Shown here: positions 9,148 to 17,627 of the stretch, piece by piece
How positions within the stretch are numbered: the first letter of the stretch is position 1
Layout of the letters: each line of letters opens with the position of its first letter
NCBI GenBank assembly: GCA_014896295.1
Contig: JADBKR010000008.1
Span: forward strand, 496,001 to 560,000
Source of the DNA: Limnochordaceae bacterium
Lineage (GTDB): Bacteria > Bacillota > Limnochordia > Limnochordales > Geochordaceae
Reading direction: 5' to 3'
DNA length: 64,000 nt
Translations under genes and position numbers: made by a program
The notes under the pieces: model-generated
What the model saw: the letters and a program-made list of their open reading frames with translations, nothing else
Database searches by the model: none
What the model was told of the DNA's origin: nothing

Positions 9148-12100
9148 GCGAGCCCATGTCACCCACCCAGGAGAAGGTGACCCGCCGCCGGCTACTGGTA
9201 GGGGCCGGCGCGCTCGGACTGGCCGCGGCCGCCGCCGGGGGCGTCATGCTCTCGGCCGCCCGCCGGATTCCCGTGGTGCGGGGGGCCGGACGGCCCGGCC
9301 CGTCCGGCAACGCCCCGCACGGGATCGGCAACTCCTTTGGCGATTTCGGCGCGCAGGACGTCATCTACACCGTCTGTGAGCAGTGCAACACCCACTGCAC
9401 CATCGCGGTGCGGCTGCAGGAGGGCGCCGACGGCCGCCGCAGGGTGCGGAAGATCGCCGGCAACCCCTATAGCCCGCTCAACACGGTGCCCTTCGGGCCC
9501 ATCCCGTACGAGACCGGGCCGGAGCAGGCAGCAGCAGGGGCAGGGCCGGAGGCCTTGCGCCGGACGGGCCGCTCGCTCAGGGGAGGACGCACCTGCCTCA
9601 AAGGGCAGGCCGGCATCCAGACGGTTTACGACCGGCTGCGCCTCACCCGGCCGCTGCGGCGGGCCGGTCCCCGGGGAAGCGGGCGCTGGGAGAGCGTCTC
9701 GTGGGAGGAGGCGCTCGACGAGATCGTCAACGGCAGCAAGGTCCTCGGCACCCCGGGGCTACGCGACGTGTGGGCCTACGTCTCCCAGGAACAGGTGCAA
9801 GCCGACCTCGCCCGCCTCCAGGCCGGCCAGCTGAGCCAGGAAGCCTTCCGAGAGCGCTACCGCAACGTGCTCATCGACCCCGACGTGCCTCAGCTCGGCC
9901 CGCGCGCCAACCAGGTGGTCAACCTGGGGGGCGACCGGCGAGATTTCATGCACGGCCGCTTCTGGCCCGCCAGCGTCGGCAGCCTCAACGCGTACGACCA
10001 CGGCGGGGTCTGCGGCGCAAGCGGCGTGCTGGGCACGGTGAGGTCGTTCAACCCCCGCAAGAAAAAACAGCGCCTGTACGTCGACCTCCAGCACTGCGAG
10101 TTCGCCATCGTCTGGGGCACCAATCCCATGGTCGCCAACAAAGGGCCCACCTGGCTCGCCCCCGCGCTGACCGAGGCGCTCGCCAGGGGCATGAAGATGG
10201 CGGTCATCGACCCGCGCCTGAGCGAGACCGCCAACAAGGCCCACTGGTGGGTGCCCATCGCCCCGGGCACGGACGGCGCCCTGGCGCTCGGGATGGCCCG
10301 GTGGATCGTGGAGCACGGCCGCTACGACGCCCGATACCTCGCCAACCCCAACCGTGAGGCGGCCCGGGCCGACGGTGAGCCCACGTGGACCGACGCCACG
10401 CACCTCGTGCGCCTCGACCGCCCGGAGCGCCCCAAGCTGCGCCTGTCCGACCTGGGCATGACCTCGAAGGAGGAGGACGACTACGTCGTGGCGCTGCCGG
10501 GCGGTAAGGTCGCCGCCGCCGGGCAGGCTCCCGAAGGGGTGCTGGAGTTCGACGGCCGGGTCGGGGGAATTCCCGTCAAGTCGGTCTTCACCCTGTTCAA
10601 GGAACGGGTGCTGGAGCGAACCCTCGAGGAGTACGCCTCCATCTCGGGCGTCGACGTCGAGACCATCGAGCGGCTCGCGGCGGAGTTCACCTCCCACGGC
10701 AAGCGCGTGGGCATCATCGCCTACCGGGGCCCGGCCATGCACGCCAACGGGTACGAGGCGCTTCGCGCCATCAACGCCCTCAACCATCTCGTGGGCAACC
10801 ACGACTGGAAGGGCGGGAGCATCACCACCGGCGCCCACTTCCAGGAACTGAAGGGGCGCTACGACCTCCTGGCGGTGCCGGGCGGGTTGAAGCCCTGGGG
10901 TATCCCCCTCGCTCGTAACGGCGTGGCGTACGAACGCACTCCCCTCTTCCAGAGGGACGGCTACCCGGCGCGGCGCCCCTGGTTTCCGCTGGGCGGCAAC
11001 ACGGTGCAAGAAGTGCTGGCCAGCGCGGCGGAGGGCTATCCTTACCGGATCGGGGCGCTGTTCGTGCACCGGCTCTCCCCTGTGCTCTCCCTGCCGGCGG
11101 GCTCCCGGATCGCCGAGACGTTGAAGGATACCCGGGCGATCCCGCTTTTGGTCGTGATGGACGTCGAGATGAGCGAGACCGCGTCGTTCGCCGACTTCGT
11201 CCTCCCGGACCTCACCTACCTCGAGCGCTGGGGGCGGGAGACCATCTACCCCAACGCCCTGCAGCGCATCAGCAGCGTCATGCAGCCGGTGGTGCGCGCC
11301 TTCGACGGCCCGCGGGCGGTGGAGGACGTCTGGATCGCGATCGGGCGGCGCATGGGGTGGCCCGGGGTGGGAGAGGGGGCTTTTGCGGACGGAGGCTCGC
11401 TCGAGTCGGCGGAAGACTTCTACCTGAAGATGGTGGCCAACATCGCCCTCGACCGCACCCCCGTGCCCGACGCCTCGCCGGCGGAGATGGAGATGTTCGA
11501 GAAGAGCCGGCGCACGGCGCTGGGGCCGGCGTTCGACGTGGAGCGCTGGAAGCGGGCCGTGCGGCCCGAGGAGTGGCCCAAGGTCGTCACCGTGCTCAAC
11601 CGGGGTGGGCGCTTCGAGCCCCCTGGCCAGGAATACGAGGGAGAGTGGGTACGCTACCGGTTGGAGGACGAGGCCCACTTTTACGACGAGGGCACCGCCG
11701 CCGCCCGTCATCCGTACGACGGACGGCTGATGGACGGCCTGCCCCGCTGGCAGCCCCCCGTCTCCTTCGCGGGCAAGCCGCTGGAGCAGGTGGGCACCCG
11801 GGGATTGCGCCGCCCGCTCCGGCTCATCAACTGGAAGGCACGCCACATCGGCACGCACCGTAATATCCAGGATGCGTGGCTGCGGGAGATCGCTTCCGAC
11901 AACCCGCTGTGGATCCATCCGGCGGACGCCGCGGCGCGGGGTATCCGGAACGGCGACCGGGTGCGCATCCGGTCGGCGCTCCTGGAGGTCGAGGGACGCG
12001 CGCTGGTCACGCAGGCCATCCGGCCGGGCACCGTGGGAGCGTGCTACAACTTCGGGCACTTCGCGTACGGCGCAGCCGGCTACACCATCGACGGGCACCT

Positions 12101-12308
12101 GGTGAAGCCCGCGCGCCGGTACGGCCATACGCCGTTCCGCCTGGGCGGGCCGGGTAACCAGGCGGGGTACGCCGCCGGGCGCGGCGAGGGTTTTTCGGTC
12201 AACCACCTGCTCCCGGAGGATCCCGACGCCCCAGGGGCGGGGGTCTCCGACGTGCTGGGGGCCGGGGCCGCGCAGTACGACGTGTGGGTCGACGTGAGCC
12301 GGGCATAG
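9144..12308 (+). CDS. Tat-exported molybdopterin oxidoreductase catalytic subunit, TtrA/SrdA-like
   Basis: This is the large catalytic subunit (1054 residues) of a DMSO-reductase-family enzyme. A twin-arginine signal (TRRRLLVGAGALG) starts near residue 13. The [4Fe-4S] motif CEQCNTHC is near residue 77, with the fourth ligand in RTCLKG. A probable molybdenum-ligand cysteine lies in YDHGGVCGASG. The C-terminal cofactor-binding domain includes HIGTHRNIQDAWLRE and NGDRVRIRS. Length, the large insertions and pairing with an NrfD subunit resemble tetrathionate reductase TtrA and selenate reductase SrdA more than polysulfide reductase. The substrate cannot be fixed from sequence alone; tetrathionate, selenate, arsenate or another oxyanion remain possible. 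No dedicated TorD-type chaperone gene is adjacent. Confidence 0.85.
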   Translation: MSEPMSPTQEKVTRRRLLVGAGALGLAAAAAGGVMLSAARRIPVVRGAGRPGPSGNAPHGIGNSFGDFGAQDVIYTVCEQCNTHCTIAVRLQEGADGRRRVRKIAGNPYSPLNTVPFGPIPYETGPEQAAAGAGPEALRRTGRSLRGGRTCLKGQAGIQTVYDRLRLTRPLRRAGPRGSGRWESVSWEEALDEIVNGSKVLGTPGLRDVWAYVSQEQVQADLARLQAGQLSQEAFRERYRNVLIDPDVPQLGPRANQVVNLGGDRRDFMHGRFWPASVGSLNAYDHGGVCGASGVLGTVRSFNPRKKKQRLYVDLQHCEFAIVWGTNPMVANKGPTWLAPALTEALARGMKMAVIDPRLSETANKAHWWVPIAPGTDGALALGMARWIVEHGRYDARYLANPNREAARADGEPTWTDATHLVRLDRPERPKLRLSDLGMTSKEEDDYVVALPGGKVAAAGQAPEGVLEFDGRVGGIPVKSVFTLFKERVLERTLEEYASISGVDVETIERLAAEFTSHGKRVGIIAYRGPAMHANGYEALRAINALNHLVGNHDWKGGSITTGAHFQELKGRYDLLAVPGGLKPWGIPLARNGVAYERTPLFQRDGYPARRPWFPLGGNTVQEVLASAAEGYPYRIGALFVHRLSPVLSLPAGSRIAETLKDTRAIPLLVVMDVEMSETASFADFVLPDLTYLERWGRETIYPNALQRISSVMQPVVRAFDGPRAVEDVWIAIGRRMGWPGVGEGAFADGGSLESAEDFYLKMVANIALDRTPVPDASPAEMEMFEKSRRTALGPAFDVERWKRAVRPEEWPKVVTVLNRGGRFEPPGQEYEGEWVRYRLEDEAHFYDEGTAAARHPYDGRLMDGLPRWQPPVSFAGKPLEQVGTRGLRRPLRLINWKARHIGTHRNIQDAWLREIASDNPLWIHPADAAARGIRNGDRVRIRSALLEVEGRALVTQAIRPGTVGACYNFGHFAYGAAGYTIDGHLVKPARRYGHTPFRLGGPGNQAGYAAGRGEGFSVNHLLPEDPDAPGAGVSDVLGAGAAQYDVWVDVSRA

Positions 12309-12315
12309 GGAAGGC

Positions 12316-12340
12316 GAGTGGGGGCGGGCACGCCCCGCTC
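12316..12340. terminator. GC-rich hairpin between convergent genes
   Basis: GGGGCG (12321-12326), a GGCA loop and CGCCCC (12331-12336), extended by GAG/CTC, form a stable hairpin between the converging reductase and ytaF genes. No T-run follows on either strand, so it may be a barrier or mRNA-stabilising element rather than a classical terminator. Confidence 0.35.
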
Positions 12341-12343
12341 CCC

Positions 12344-12931
12344 TCACAGCAGCTGGCGCAAACCGAGCCACACCAGGAGCGCCCCTGCCACCAGAGGGCC
12401 CCTGTTCCCGAGCCAGCGTGCCGCATAGTGGGTCGCCAGGCGGTCCCCGCCCCAAAGGGCCAGGTAGCTGAACAGCGCCGTCACGAAGGCGGTGGGCAGG
12501 GCCCCCAGATGCCACAGACCGGCGACGAACCCGTTGGCCAGGCAGTTGAGGCCCAGGGCCGTCCCGAGGAGCAGCCCCTCGGCGAGGCCGATCGAGCCCG
12601 ACCGGTCGAGGTCGGCCCGATGGGGCTCGCGCAGCAGCCCCAGGATCGGGCTCCGCCGGGGCGCCGCCCGGTGCTCCGCCGCCATGAAGTACACGCCCAT
12701 GGCGATGAGCAGGAGCGCGCCCGCGGTGCTGGCCACGCTCGCTCGCACCAACCCGCGGACGAAATGGCCGGCCGAGGCCGACAACACCGTGAAGAGGAAA
12801 GCTTCCAGCGCCACCACCAAATGGGCGCCGGCCGGAACGTGGATGGCTCCCGCTCCCAGCGCCATCCCTACGCCGAGGTTGTCGAGGTTGGCTGCGATCC
12901 CGATGACCAACAACTGCAGCCACGTGACCAT
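12344..12931 (-). CDS. ytaF: YtaF-type sporulation membrane protein (MntP superfamily)
   Basis: The product is a six-helix membrane protein of the YtaF branch of the MntP (putative manganese efflux) superfamily, found in endospore formers. The first repeat has IGIAANLDNLGVGMALG; the second has DLDRSGSIGLAEGLLLGTALGLNCLANG. YtaF proteins carry the DxDxSGxI segment before the second repeat, which MntP lacks. In the second repeat the expected LSLDA aspartate is replaced by Asn (LGLNCLANG), so transport activity may be altered. The ATG at 12931 places the first helix at the N-terminus; another in-frame start at 13003 would add a hydrophilic 24-residue leader. Confidence 0.8.
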   Translation of the reverse strand: MVTWLQLLVIGIAANLDNLGVGMALGAGAIHVPAGAHLVVALEAFLFTVLSASAGHFVRGLVRASVASTAGALLLIAMGVYFMAAEHRAAPRRSPILGLLREPHRADLDRSGSIGLAEGLLLGTALGLNCLANGFVAGLWHLGALPTAFVTALFSYLALWGGDRLATHYAARWLGNRGPLVAGALLVWLGLRQLL

Positions 12932-13039
12932 CGCTCCCGAAGCCGCCCCTTCCCGGGCCGCGCCGGGGAGCGGGTCGCCCGGCCCCCCGGATCGTCCCTG
13001 CATCCTATGGGGCGGGCAGCCTCAGGGGTTCTCGGCCTC

Positions 13040-13717
13040 TCAGCGGGCGAACACGTGGCGCCCGATCCGGCGTACCACCGGGCGATTCCAGACCCAGGGG
13101 CTCGAGGTGCGGGCCGGGTTGTAGTAGTAGACGGCGCCTCCGGTCGGATCCCACCCGGCGAGCGCGTCCAGGACGGCCCTGTAAGATGCCTGGTCGGGCC
13201 GCAGGTTGATCTGCCCGTCGTATACCGCCGTGAAGGCCCACGGCTCGAAGACGACCTGCTCGACCGTGTGGGGAAAGCGCGGGTCGTCGAGCCGGTTGAG
13301 GACCACGGCCGCCACGGCGACTTTCCCCACGTAGGGCTCCCCCCGAGCCTCGCCGTAGACCAGCCGCGCCATCAGCTCCAGCTCCCACGGCGTGACGGAG
13401 CGGCGCCACTGGCCGTCCCGGGGGCGGCGCTGGTCGGAGACAAGTGGCCCGGCCTTCACGTCGTGGCCGGCGATGCGCTCCAACCCGGCGGGATCGCGCG
13501 CCGCGACCTGCGACGCATCCGTCTCCATTCGAGCGCTCGACGCTCCCGTGAGCGCCACGGAGAGCAGGGCGCCTGCCTGGGCCACCACGACGATGACCAG
13601 CAAGATCCATGCCGAAGCCCGCAACAGCCGTCCTGTGTCACCCGGCGGGCGACCCGGAGCGGACTGCGCCATCCACGGCGAGCGGGACCACGGTGCCACT
13701 TCCTCTTCGCCGGTCAC
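13040..13717 (-). CDS. sleB: SleB-type cell wall (cortex) hydrolase
   Basis: The protein has one membrane anchor near residues 32-54 and a C-terminal Hydrolase_2 (SleB/CwlJ) domain. Domain motifs are LMARLVYGEARGEP, which contains the catalytic Glu, then VAVAAVVLNRLDDPRFP and GGAVYYYNPART. SleB-like lytic transglycosylases degrade spore cortex peptidoglycan at germination; without the N-terminal PG_binding domain of true SleB it could also act on vegetative wall. GAGGGG precedes the GTG start. It follows the dpp-type transporter on the same strand. Confidence 0.88.
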   Translation of the reverse strand: MTGEEEVAPWSRSPWMAQSAPGRPPGDTGRLLRASAWILLVIVVVAQAGALLSVALTGASSARMETDASQVAARDPAGLERIAGHDVKAGPLVSDQRRPRDGQWRRSVTPWELELMARLVYGEARGEPYVGKVAVAAVVLNRLDDPRFPHTVEQVVFEPWAFTAVYDGQINLRPDQASYRAVLDALAGWDPTGGAVYYYNPARTSSPWVWNRPVVRRIGRHVFAR

Positions 13718-13858
13718 GGCCCGCGCTCACCCCTCCCCCAAGCCGTCGGTCGCCCGCCTGCCGCGCTGGAGCTGGCTACGGCGACGACGCTGCACGGATC
13801 TCCATGGTAACCGGGAAAGAGCCCGGGCCCAAGGGCAAGCCGGTGGCAACGGTACCGC

Positions 13859-14746
13859 TCACTGCCTGGTCGGATCGAGCGCGTCGCGCAGCGCGTCCCC
13901 CAGGAAGTTGAAGCCGAGCACGGTGACCATGATGGCGAGCCCGGGGAAGACGGAATACCACCAGGCGTTGAAGATGTAACTCTGTCCCGTGTTGACCATG
14001 GTGCCCCAGCTGGGGATGGGCTGCTGGATGCCGAGCCCCAGGAAGCTGAGGGTCGCCTCGTTGAGGATGGCGCCGGCCGTCCCCAGAGTGCCCGCCACGA
14101 TCATGGGGGCAATCCCGTTGGGCAGGATGTGGCGCAGCAAGACGCGCCCCGGCGAGGCTCCCACGGCGTACGCGGCCGTCACGTACTCCAGCTCCTTGAG
14201 GGCGAGCACCTGGCTGCGCATCAGGCGCGCCTCGCTCGGCCATCCGATGACCCCGAGGGCCGCGGCGATGGTGGTGGGCGTCGGCTCGAGGATGGCCACC
14301 ACCGCGATGAGGAACAACAGGGACGGGATGGCGAAGAAGATGTCGGTCACGCGCATCACGACGTCGTCGAAGCGCCCGCCCAGGTAGCCGGCCAGGCCTC
14401 CCACGACCATGCCGATGGCAAGGGAGACGCCCTCGGCGACGAGGCCGATGCGCAGGGAGATCCGGGCTCCGTACACGATCCGGCTCAGGATGTCCCGGCC
14501 CAGCTCGTCGGTGCCGAGCGGATGCTCCGGCGAAGGCGGCTTGAGCCTCGCCTCCACGATGTTTTGCTCGAAGGGGTCGTACGGGGCGATGGCCGGCGCC
14601 GCCACGGCCACCACCACGAGCGCGAGCACGATGGCGAGACCCGCCAGGCCGAGACGGTGCCGCCCGAAGGCGGCCACGAAGCGGCCTCGTGGCGAGCGCA
14701 CCGCCGCCTCGACCGTCGCGGGCTCCACCCAGGCTTGCTGGCTCAC
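13859..14746 (-). CDS. dppC: Dipeptide/oligopeptide ABC transporter permease, DppC/OppC type
   Basis: This 295-residue inner-membrane permease begins with an OppC_N helix (GLAGLAIVLALVVVAVAAPAI), followed by a five-helix BPD_transp_1 core. The HPLGTDELGRDILSR motif is diagnostic for DppC/OppC. The EAA loop that contacts the ATPase lies near the middle (ALKELEYVTAAYAVGASPGR). It starts 12 bases after dppB and forms an operon with the upstream binding protein. ATPase genes (dppD, dppF) are not present in this operon. Confidence 0.93.
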   Translation of the reverse strand: MSQQAWVEPATVEAAVRSPRGRFVAAFGRHRLGLAGLAIVLALVVVAVAAPAIAPYDPFEQNIVEARLKPPSPEHPLGTDELGRDILSRIVYGARISLRIGLVAEGVSLAIGMVVGGLAGYLGGRFDDVVMRVTDIFFAIPSLLFLIAVVAILEPTPTTIAAALGVIGWPSEARLMRSQVLALKELEYVTAAYAVGASPGRVLLRHILPNGIAPMIVAGTLGTAGAILNEATLSFLGLGIQQPIPSWGTMVNTGQSYIFNAWWYSVFPGLAIMVTVLGFNFLGDALRDALDPTRQ

Positions 14747-14757
14747 AGGCTACCCCT

Positions 14758-15702
14758 TCACTCGTACCGGATCCTCGGGTTGACCAGAGCGTAGGTGAGG
14801 TCGATCAGCAGGTTGACCGTCACGAAGATGAGGGAGCCGAACAAGAGCGTCCCGAGGATGACCGGCGTATCCCGCCGCATGATGGCTGCCACCACCGCCC
14901 GCCCGAGGCCGGGCCAGTTGAAGACGGTCTCCGTCACCACGGAGCCGCCCATCAAATACCCCACGTCGAGCCCGATGACGGTCACCACGGGCACCAGGGC
15001 GTTCTTGAGCTGGTGGCGCAGCACGACCCGCCACCGCGACAGCCCCTTGGCCGAGGCCGTGACGATGTAGGGCTGGGATCGCACCTCCAGCATGGAGGAT
15101 CGGGTGATGCGGGCGATGGTGGCCGACAGGTGGGTCCCCAGCACCAGGGAGGGCAGGACCATGTAGATGAGCTCGCCACCCCCGTAGCCCGCTACCGGGA
15201 AGAGGGCCACCCCGTACCGATCCTGGGTCAAGAACATCTTGGCCAGGATCGCCTGCCAGAAGACCGGCATGGCGACGCCGATCAGCGCCAGGAGCATGAG
15301 CGTGTGGTCGATCCACGTGTACTGGCGCTCGGCGGCCACGATCCCGGCCGGCAGCCCCACGGCGACGGCCACCAGCATCCCTCCCGCCATCAGCTGCAAC
15401 GTCCTTGGGAAGCGGTAGCCGATGACCTCGCGCACCGGCTGCTCCAGGACGTACGAGTCGCCCAGGTCTCCGCGCACCGTGCGGCCCAGGAAGCGCACAT
15501 ACTGCACGTACCAGGGGTCGTCCAGCCCGAGACGCTGGCGTACCCGCGCAATGGTCTCCGGGTCGGCGCGCCGGTAGCTCTCGCCCATCACCGCCCGGAC
15601 GGGGTCGCCCGGCATGAGGTACGAGAGCACGAAGATGACGGTGAACACGCCCCACAGGGTGGGGATGGCGAGGGCCAGGCGCCGGATCACGTAGCGCAGC
15701 AT
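14758..15702 (-). CDS. dppB: Dipeptide/oligopeptide ABC transporter permease, DppB/OppB type
   Basis: A 314-residue permease with six helices. The first helix follows the start directly (LRYVIRRLALAIPTLWGVF), and the family motif YLMPGDPVRAVMG comes next. The EAA loop is ITRSSMLEVRSQPYIVTASAKG. It pairs with DppC to form the membrane channel of a peptide or related-substrate importer. It lies 55 bases after the binding-protein gene, with a strong hairpin between them. Confidence 0.93.
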   Translation of the reverse strand: MLRYVIRRLALAIPTLWGVFTVIFVLSYLMPGDPVRAVMGESYRRADPETIARVRQRLGLDDPWYVQYVRFLGRTVRGDLGDSYVLEQPVREVIGYRFPRTLQLMAGGMLVAVAVGLPAGIVAAERQYTWIDHTLMLLALIGVAMPVFWQAILAKMFLTQDRYGVALFPVAGYGGGELIYMVLPSLVLGTHLSATIARITRSSMLEVRSQPYIVTASAKGLSRWRVVLRHQLKNALVPVVTVIGLDVGYLMGGSVVTETVFNWPGLGRAVVAAIMRRDTPVILGTLLFGSLIFVTVNLLIDLTYALVNPRIRYE

Positions 15703-15715
15703 CGTACGAGTAGAC

Positions 15716-15749
15716 GGTGCGGGGGCCGCTCGACGGGCGGCCCCGCACC
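15716..15749 (-). repeat. Intercistronic hairpin between binding-protein and permease genes
   Basis: GGTGCGGGGGCCGC and GCGGCCCCGCACC form a 13-bp stem with one bulged G and a 7-base loop in the transcript. No T-run follows, so it should stabilise the upstream binding-protein message or weaken read-through rather than terminate fully. A similar element follows the binding-protein gene of the ribose-type operon. Confidence 0.6.
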
Positions 15750-15757
15750 CGGCCTCC

Positions 15758-17386
15758 TCACTGCTCGAGCCAGACGTACTTCATGGGAGTGCGGTACGTG
15801 CCGGCCGAGGCAACGTAGAAGTCGCGCACGTACGGCTTCACCCAGTAAAACACCTTGCTGTACGACAGCGGCACCCACGGCACGTCGGCCAGGATCATCT
15901 CGTGGATCTTCTTATAGAGAGCGTTGCGCTTGGCCGGGTCGGTCGTCGCCGTCGCCTGGTCGATCAGCTTGTCCACCTCGGGGTTGTCGTACTTGGTGTC
16001 GTCCCTGCCCTTGTAGAACAGGAAGTTGAAGACCTCGCTGGGATCCTCGAAGTCGGCGCTCCAGCCGCTCAGGAAGAGGGCGACTTCGTCCTCCCCGACG
16101 TGGCTCCAGTACGTGGTGTTGTCCTCGGACTTGAGCTTGATGCGGATCCCTACCCGCCGCAGCATCTCCTGGATGGCCGCATGGGTGGGCTCCGTCGCGC
16201 TGGACGCATAGTAGTAGTAGGTAATCTCCGGCAGCCCTTTTCCGCCGGGGTACCCCGCCTCGGCCAGCAGCTGCTTGGCCCGCTCCGGATCGTACGGGTA
16301 CCCTTCGACGTCCGCAGCCGGCATGGAGGGCGGGAGCACGCCCTTGTCCGCAGGGTAGCGGGCACCCTCCATGAGCACGTTCCACAGCTCGTCCTTGTTG
16401 ATGGCGTAGTTGAAGGCGAGCCGCAGGGCCCGGTTGTCCTTGAAGGGCGCCGCCGTCCACTTGAAGCCCAGGTACCGCACGTTGAGGCCCGGCAGCTCGT
16501 GGTACTCTTTGGCAAACTCGCTCTTGACCGCCGCCAGCTGGCCCGGCGGCGCGTCGAGCAGGACGTCGAGCTCTCCCTGGCGGTACTGGAACACCTGGGT
16601 GTTGGGGTCGGGCACGTTGATGAAGGTCAGGACGTCGAGCTTGGGATACCCCTTCTGCCAGTAGTCGGGGTTCTTGACCAGCGTGATGTGGTCGTCCCGG
16701 CGCCACTCCTTGAAGACGAACGGCCCGGTGCCTACCGGGTGGTTGGAAAACTGCGCGCCGAGCTGCTCGTACGCCTCCTGCGGCACGACGTAGGCGTTGA
16801 CCAGGTCGTAGAGGAAGCGGTGGTTGGGCGCTTCCAGGGTGATCTGCAGCGTGTAGTCGTCGAGCGCCCGCAGCCCCTCGACGTCCTTCGCCTTGCCCTC
16901 GGTGAACGCCTTGGCTCCCTTGACCGCCTCCAGGTACTCCGGGTGCTCGGAGACCGCGGTATCCCCGCTCAGGAACATCTTGAAGGACCAGATCCAGTCC
17001 CGGGCCTTGACCTCGCGGTCCTTGTACGTCACCCCCGGCGCCGCCTGGAACCGGACCCCCTTGCGCAGGCGGAAGGTATAGACCTTACCGTCCGGAGAGA
17101 TCTCCCAGCGCTCGGCAAGCTCCGGCACGACCTGGCTCGTCTTGGGGTCGAACGTGACCAGCCCTTCGTACACGTTGTTGATGATACGGCGGGTCGCGAC
17201 GGTCGTCGAACGGAACGGGTTGAGGTGCTCGGGATCGGCCGCAATCGGGTAGCGAAACGTCATGGGACTCCGAGAGGCGGCTTGCGCCACCTCGCTTCCG
17301 CCCACCGGACCTCCTGCAGATAGGGCGAAACTGCCAACGAGGACGAGCCCCGCCAGGACGGCTATCCCGGCGCGCGCACCTTTCAT
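15758..17386 (-). CDS. Extracytoplasmic peptide-binding protein (SBP family 5) of ABC transporter
   Basis: This 542-residue solute-binding protein has a signal peptide (KGARAGIAVLAGLVLVGSFALSAGG) and no lipobox cysteine in the right place. The family 5 signature lies in INNVYEGLVTFDPKTSQVVPELAERWEIS (quoted in parts), where the ELAERWEIS end is typical. Ligands in this family are di- or oligopeptides, nickel, or sugars; the substrate is not predictable here. The ATG at 17386 begins the signal peptide and has AGGAAGGAG upstream. It is the first gene of the three-gene operon and is divergent from the ROK regulator gene. Confidence 0.92.
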   Translation of the reverse strand: MKGARAGIAVLAGLVLVGSFALSAGGPVGGSEVAQAASRSPMTFRYPIAADPEHLNPFRSTTVATRRIINNVYEGLVTFDPKTSQVVPELAERWEISPDGKVYTFRLRKGVRFQAAPGVTYKDREVKARDWIWSFKMFLSGDTAVSEHPEYLEAVKGAKAFTEGKAKDVEGLRALDDYTLQITLEAPNHRFLYDLVNAYVVPQEAYEQLGAQFSNHPVGTGPFVFKEWRRDDHITLVKNPDYWQKGYPKLDVLTFINVPDPNTQVFQYRQGELDVLLDAPPGQLAAVKSEFAKEYHELPGLNVRYLGFKWTAAPFKDNRALRLAFNYAINKDELWNVLMEGARYPADKGVLPPSMPAADVEGYPYDPERAKQLLAEAGYPGGKGLPEITYYYYASSATEPTHAAIQEMLRRVGIRIKLKSEDNTTYWSHVGEDEVALFLSGWSADFEDPSEVFNFLFYKGRDDTKYDNPEVDKLIDQATATTDPAKRNALYKKIHEMILADVPWVPLSYSKVFYWVKPYVRDFYVASAGTYRTPMKYVWLEQ

Positions 17387-17627
17387 GGCCGGACACGCTC
17401 CTTCCTGCGCTGCGCGATGGCTGCGTCGTCGCAACCTGGTGCCCCGAGGTTTCGACACCCCTGGACAAAGCCCTCTCCCCGGGGGACACCTGCCAGCAGG
17501 AGACGAGGGGGGCCGACGCCGAATGGGACTTGCTTAGAAAGGACACGAAAGTAAGACGCGCTCGCATCAACCCGGCCGCCGCGAAGCATCCACCCCCCAG
17601 GCAGCCCGCCTGCACAATCGCAGGGCG

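Noticed and set aside
9759-12923. A 1054-codon open frame antisense to the molybdenum reductase gene
   Set aside because: It mirrors the high-GC reductase gene, has no recognisable domain and is rich in Arg, Gly, His and Pro as expected for shadow frames.
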